Shown: positions 4,785-5,458 of the stretch, piece after piece
Layout of the letters: each line of letters opens with the position of its first letter
Position numbering within the stretch: position 1 is the stretch's first letter
Assembly (NCBI GenBank): GCA_001784725.1
Contig: MFRX01000012.1
Location: 26,452 to 31,909 of the forward strand
DNA from: Candidatus Moranbacteria bacterium RIFCSPHIGHO2_02_FULL_40_12b
GTDB lineage: Bacteria > Patescibacteriota > Minisyncoccia > Moranbacterales > 2-12-FULL-40-10
Direction: 5' to 3'
Length of the DNA stretch: 5,458 bases
Made by a program: the position numbers and the translations under genes
The notes under the pieces: model-generated
What the model was told of the DNA's origin: nothing
What the model saw: the letters and a program-made list of their open reading frames with translations, nothing else
Database searches by the model: none

Positions 4785-4825
4785 AACCGCCGTTCGTTTG
4801 CATCGCAAGCGTCTGGCGGTTTTTT
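4785..4825 (+). terminator. Strong intrinsic terminator after the 77-residue protein gene
   Basis: The lower stem AACCGCC (4785-4791) pairs with GGCGGTT (4815-4821). Above a small internal loop the upper stem CGTTTGC (4795-4801) pairs with GCAAGCG (4805-4811), with a 3-nt loop and one G-U pair. A T run (4820-4825) follows. It begins 8 nt after the stop codon. There is no matching T run on the other strand, so it is not clearly bidirectional for archease. Confidence 0.9.
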
Positions 4826-4849
4826 GTAAAAAAATTTTTGAATTTTGAA

Positions 4850-5284
4850 TTATATGTCGAAGATAATCACCGTCTCCCAATTCCCCCTATTATTCTTCAC
4901 CACATTCGCCTCGTGATAGGTGACGGCTTTGATGTCTTCGCCGAAGTCATCCACGGTTTGGCCGTAAATTTCCGCGGCGATATTTTTTTCATCAAGATCA
5001 CTGAATAATACTTTCGTAAAAACCGCCCTTTCTTCCTGCGAATATGTCAGCGCTTCCGACAAAAAATCTATCAGCAAGGATGTCGTATCGGTTGCCGATA
5101 AGTTTATTTTCTTTACAACTTCAACGCTTTTAAATTCTCCCCCGTCATTTTTAACTTTTACCTTTTCCTTTTTAATTATATCGTTCATTCCCTGAAGCCC
5201 CGCTTCAAAGAGTTCCTCTAATGTAGTGCCTTCAATTTTTAGCCGCACATCCGCCGTATGCGGCAGAATTTTGTATTTTTTCAT
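4850..5284 (-). CDS. Archease, activator of RtcB
   Basis: Archease promotes guanylylation and multiple turnover of the RNA ligase RtcB and broadens its nucleotide use. The 144-residue product has the typical length and motifs: HTADVRLKIEG at the N-terminus (9-19, with the conserved D12), ELFEAGLQGM (24-33), LLIDFLSEALTY (70-81), IKAVTYH (118-124) and the closing WETVIIFDI (136-144, acidic D143). It is on the same strand as rtcB and upstream of it, but a plus-strand gene with its own terminator lies between, so the two are probably not one transcript. Its ATG follows the stop of a partial upstream ORF by 6 nt, suggesting co-transcription with that ORF. No clear Shine-Dalgarno is present. Confidence 0.96.
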   Translation of the reverse strand: MKKYKILPHTADVRLKIEGTTLEELFEAGLQGMNDIIKKEKVKVKNDGGEFKSVEVVKKINLSATDTTSLLIDFLSEALTYSQEERAVFTKVLFSDLDEKNIAAEIYGQTVDDFGEDIKAVTYHEANVVKNNRGNWETVIIFDI

Positions 5285-5290
5285 AGATTT

Positions 5291-5458
5291 TTAGGTTCTC
5301 TTAAGATTCTTAAATATCTTATAATTTTTCGCTTTCCCTTTGGGAATTGATTTTACTATTTTATAAACCTTGGAACGGAAAGACGAAGGCGTTCGGTACG
5401 CCGGCATCCCCTTTCGGCCGCCGGTTTTATGGTAACTTCTCATATAAACCATACTACT
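5291..5458 (-). CDS. 3' end of a basic ORF, cut by the window edge; weak MGMT-like resemblance
   Basis: A frame open from the window edge gives 55 residues and ends in TAA (5291-5293) 6 nt before the archease ATG. In-frame ATGs near the edge (codons 3 and 6 of the visible part) could be starts, so it may be nearly complete. The product is rich in Lys, Arg and Tyr. The stretch FRSKVYKIVKSIPKGK followed by KNYK resembles the opening of the C-terminal domain of O6-alkylguanine-DNA alkyltransferases, where a KVY-x-IVK-IPKGK-x3-Y pattern is usual. The protein then stops, with no room for the PCHR active site, so it could be a truncated relic, an unrelated basic protein or the tail of a longer one. 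The spacing suggests an operon with archease. Confidence 0.45.
   Translation of the reverse strand, partial: SSMVYMRSYHKTGGRKGMPAYRTPSSFRSKVYKIVKSIPKGKAKNYKIFKNLKRT

Noticed and set aside
4594..4803. Minus-strand frame opposite the 77-residue membrane protein gene
   Set aside because: The plus-strand gene has a strong promoter, Shine-Dalgarno, signal peptide and terminator; the minus frame runs through that terminator and has no features.

Overview
The window reads as a chromosomal piece of a small-genome bacterium, most likely of the Candidate Phyla Radiation (Patescibacteria, Parcubacteria-like). This is an inference from three things: moderately AT-rich DNA with an mraZ-rsmH pair, an archease/RtcB pair beside very small membrane or secreted proteins, and gaps (and even gene interiors) filled with degenerate 7-8 bp repeat arrays and imperfect palindromes of a kind I recall from such genomes. 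The genetic code looks standard: rtcB ends in TGA exactly after the family's usual C-terminal LVVxKG-type ending, so TGA is not read as glycine.

Left part (1-1750, minus strand): rsmH (16S rRNA m4C1402 methyltransferase) follows mraZ, the start of the division/cell-wall (dcw) cluster. The upstream mraZ region is unusually legible. A near-consensus sigma70-type promoter (TTGACA, 17 bp, TAAAAT) is covered by seven decamer-spaced AAAGTG-type boxes, which matches the MraZ operator known from Mollicutes. A 24-bp-arm inverted repeat sits in the mRNA leader. rsmH itself carries two extra in-frame segments, one a heptamer repeat array and one a palindrome.

Middle (1750-2935, minus strand): a 76-residue membrane-anchored or secreted protein with a six-cysteine tail has its own terminator. 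Upstream of it is a PD-(D/E)XK nuclease of the Cas4/RecB type with two CxxC pairs and a promoter placed so close to the ATG that the mRNA may be leaderless.

Right part (2934-5458): the RNA ligase RtcB and its activator archease lie on the minus strand. They are separated by a plus-strand cassette that encodes a 77-residue signal-peptide/membrane protein with its own promoter, strong Shine-Dalgarno sequence and strong terminator. The rtcB promoter and the cassette promoter share one -10 region (a symmetric divergent promoter) next to a 14-bp dyad. The rtcB leader contains a 73-bp near-perfect palindrome whose base would pair with the rtcB Shine-Dalgarno. rtcB also holds a palindromic in-frame extra segment. 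A partial basic ORF that resembles the first residues of an MGMT-type domain ends 6 nt before archease.

How the parts fit: mraZ-rsmH is a self-regulated division-cluster head. Archease and RtcB form an RNA repair/tRNA ligation module. The nuclease and the two small membrane proteins have no assignable pathway. The most unusual aspects are the regulatory architecture and the repeats inserted within conserved genes.
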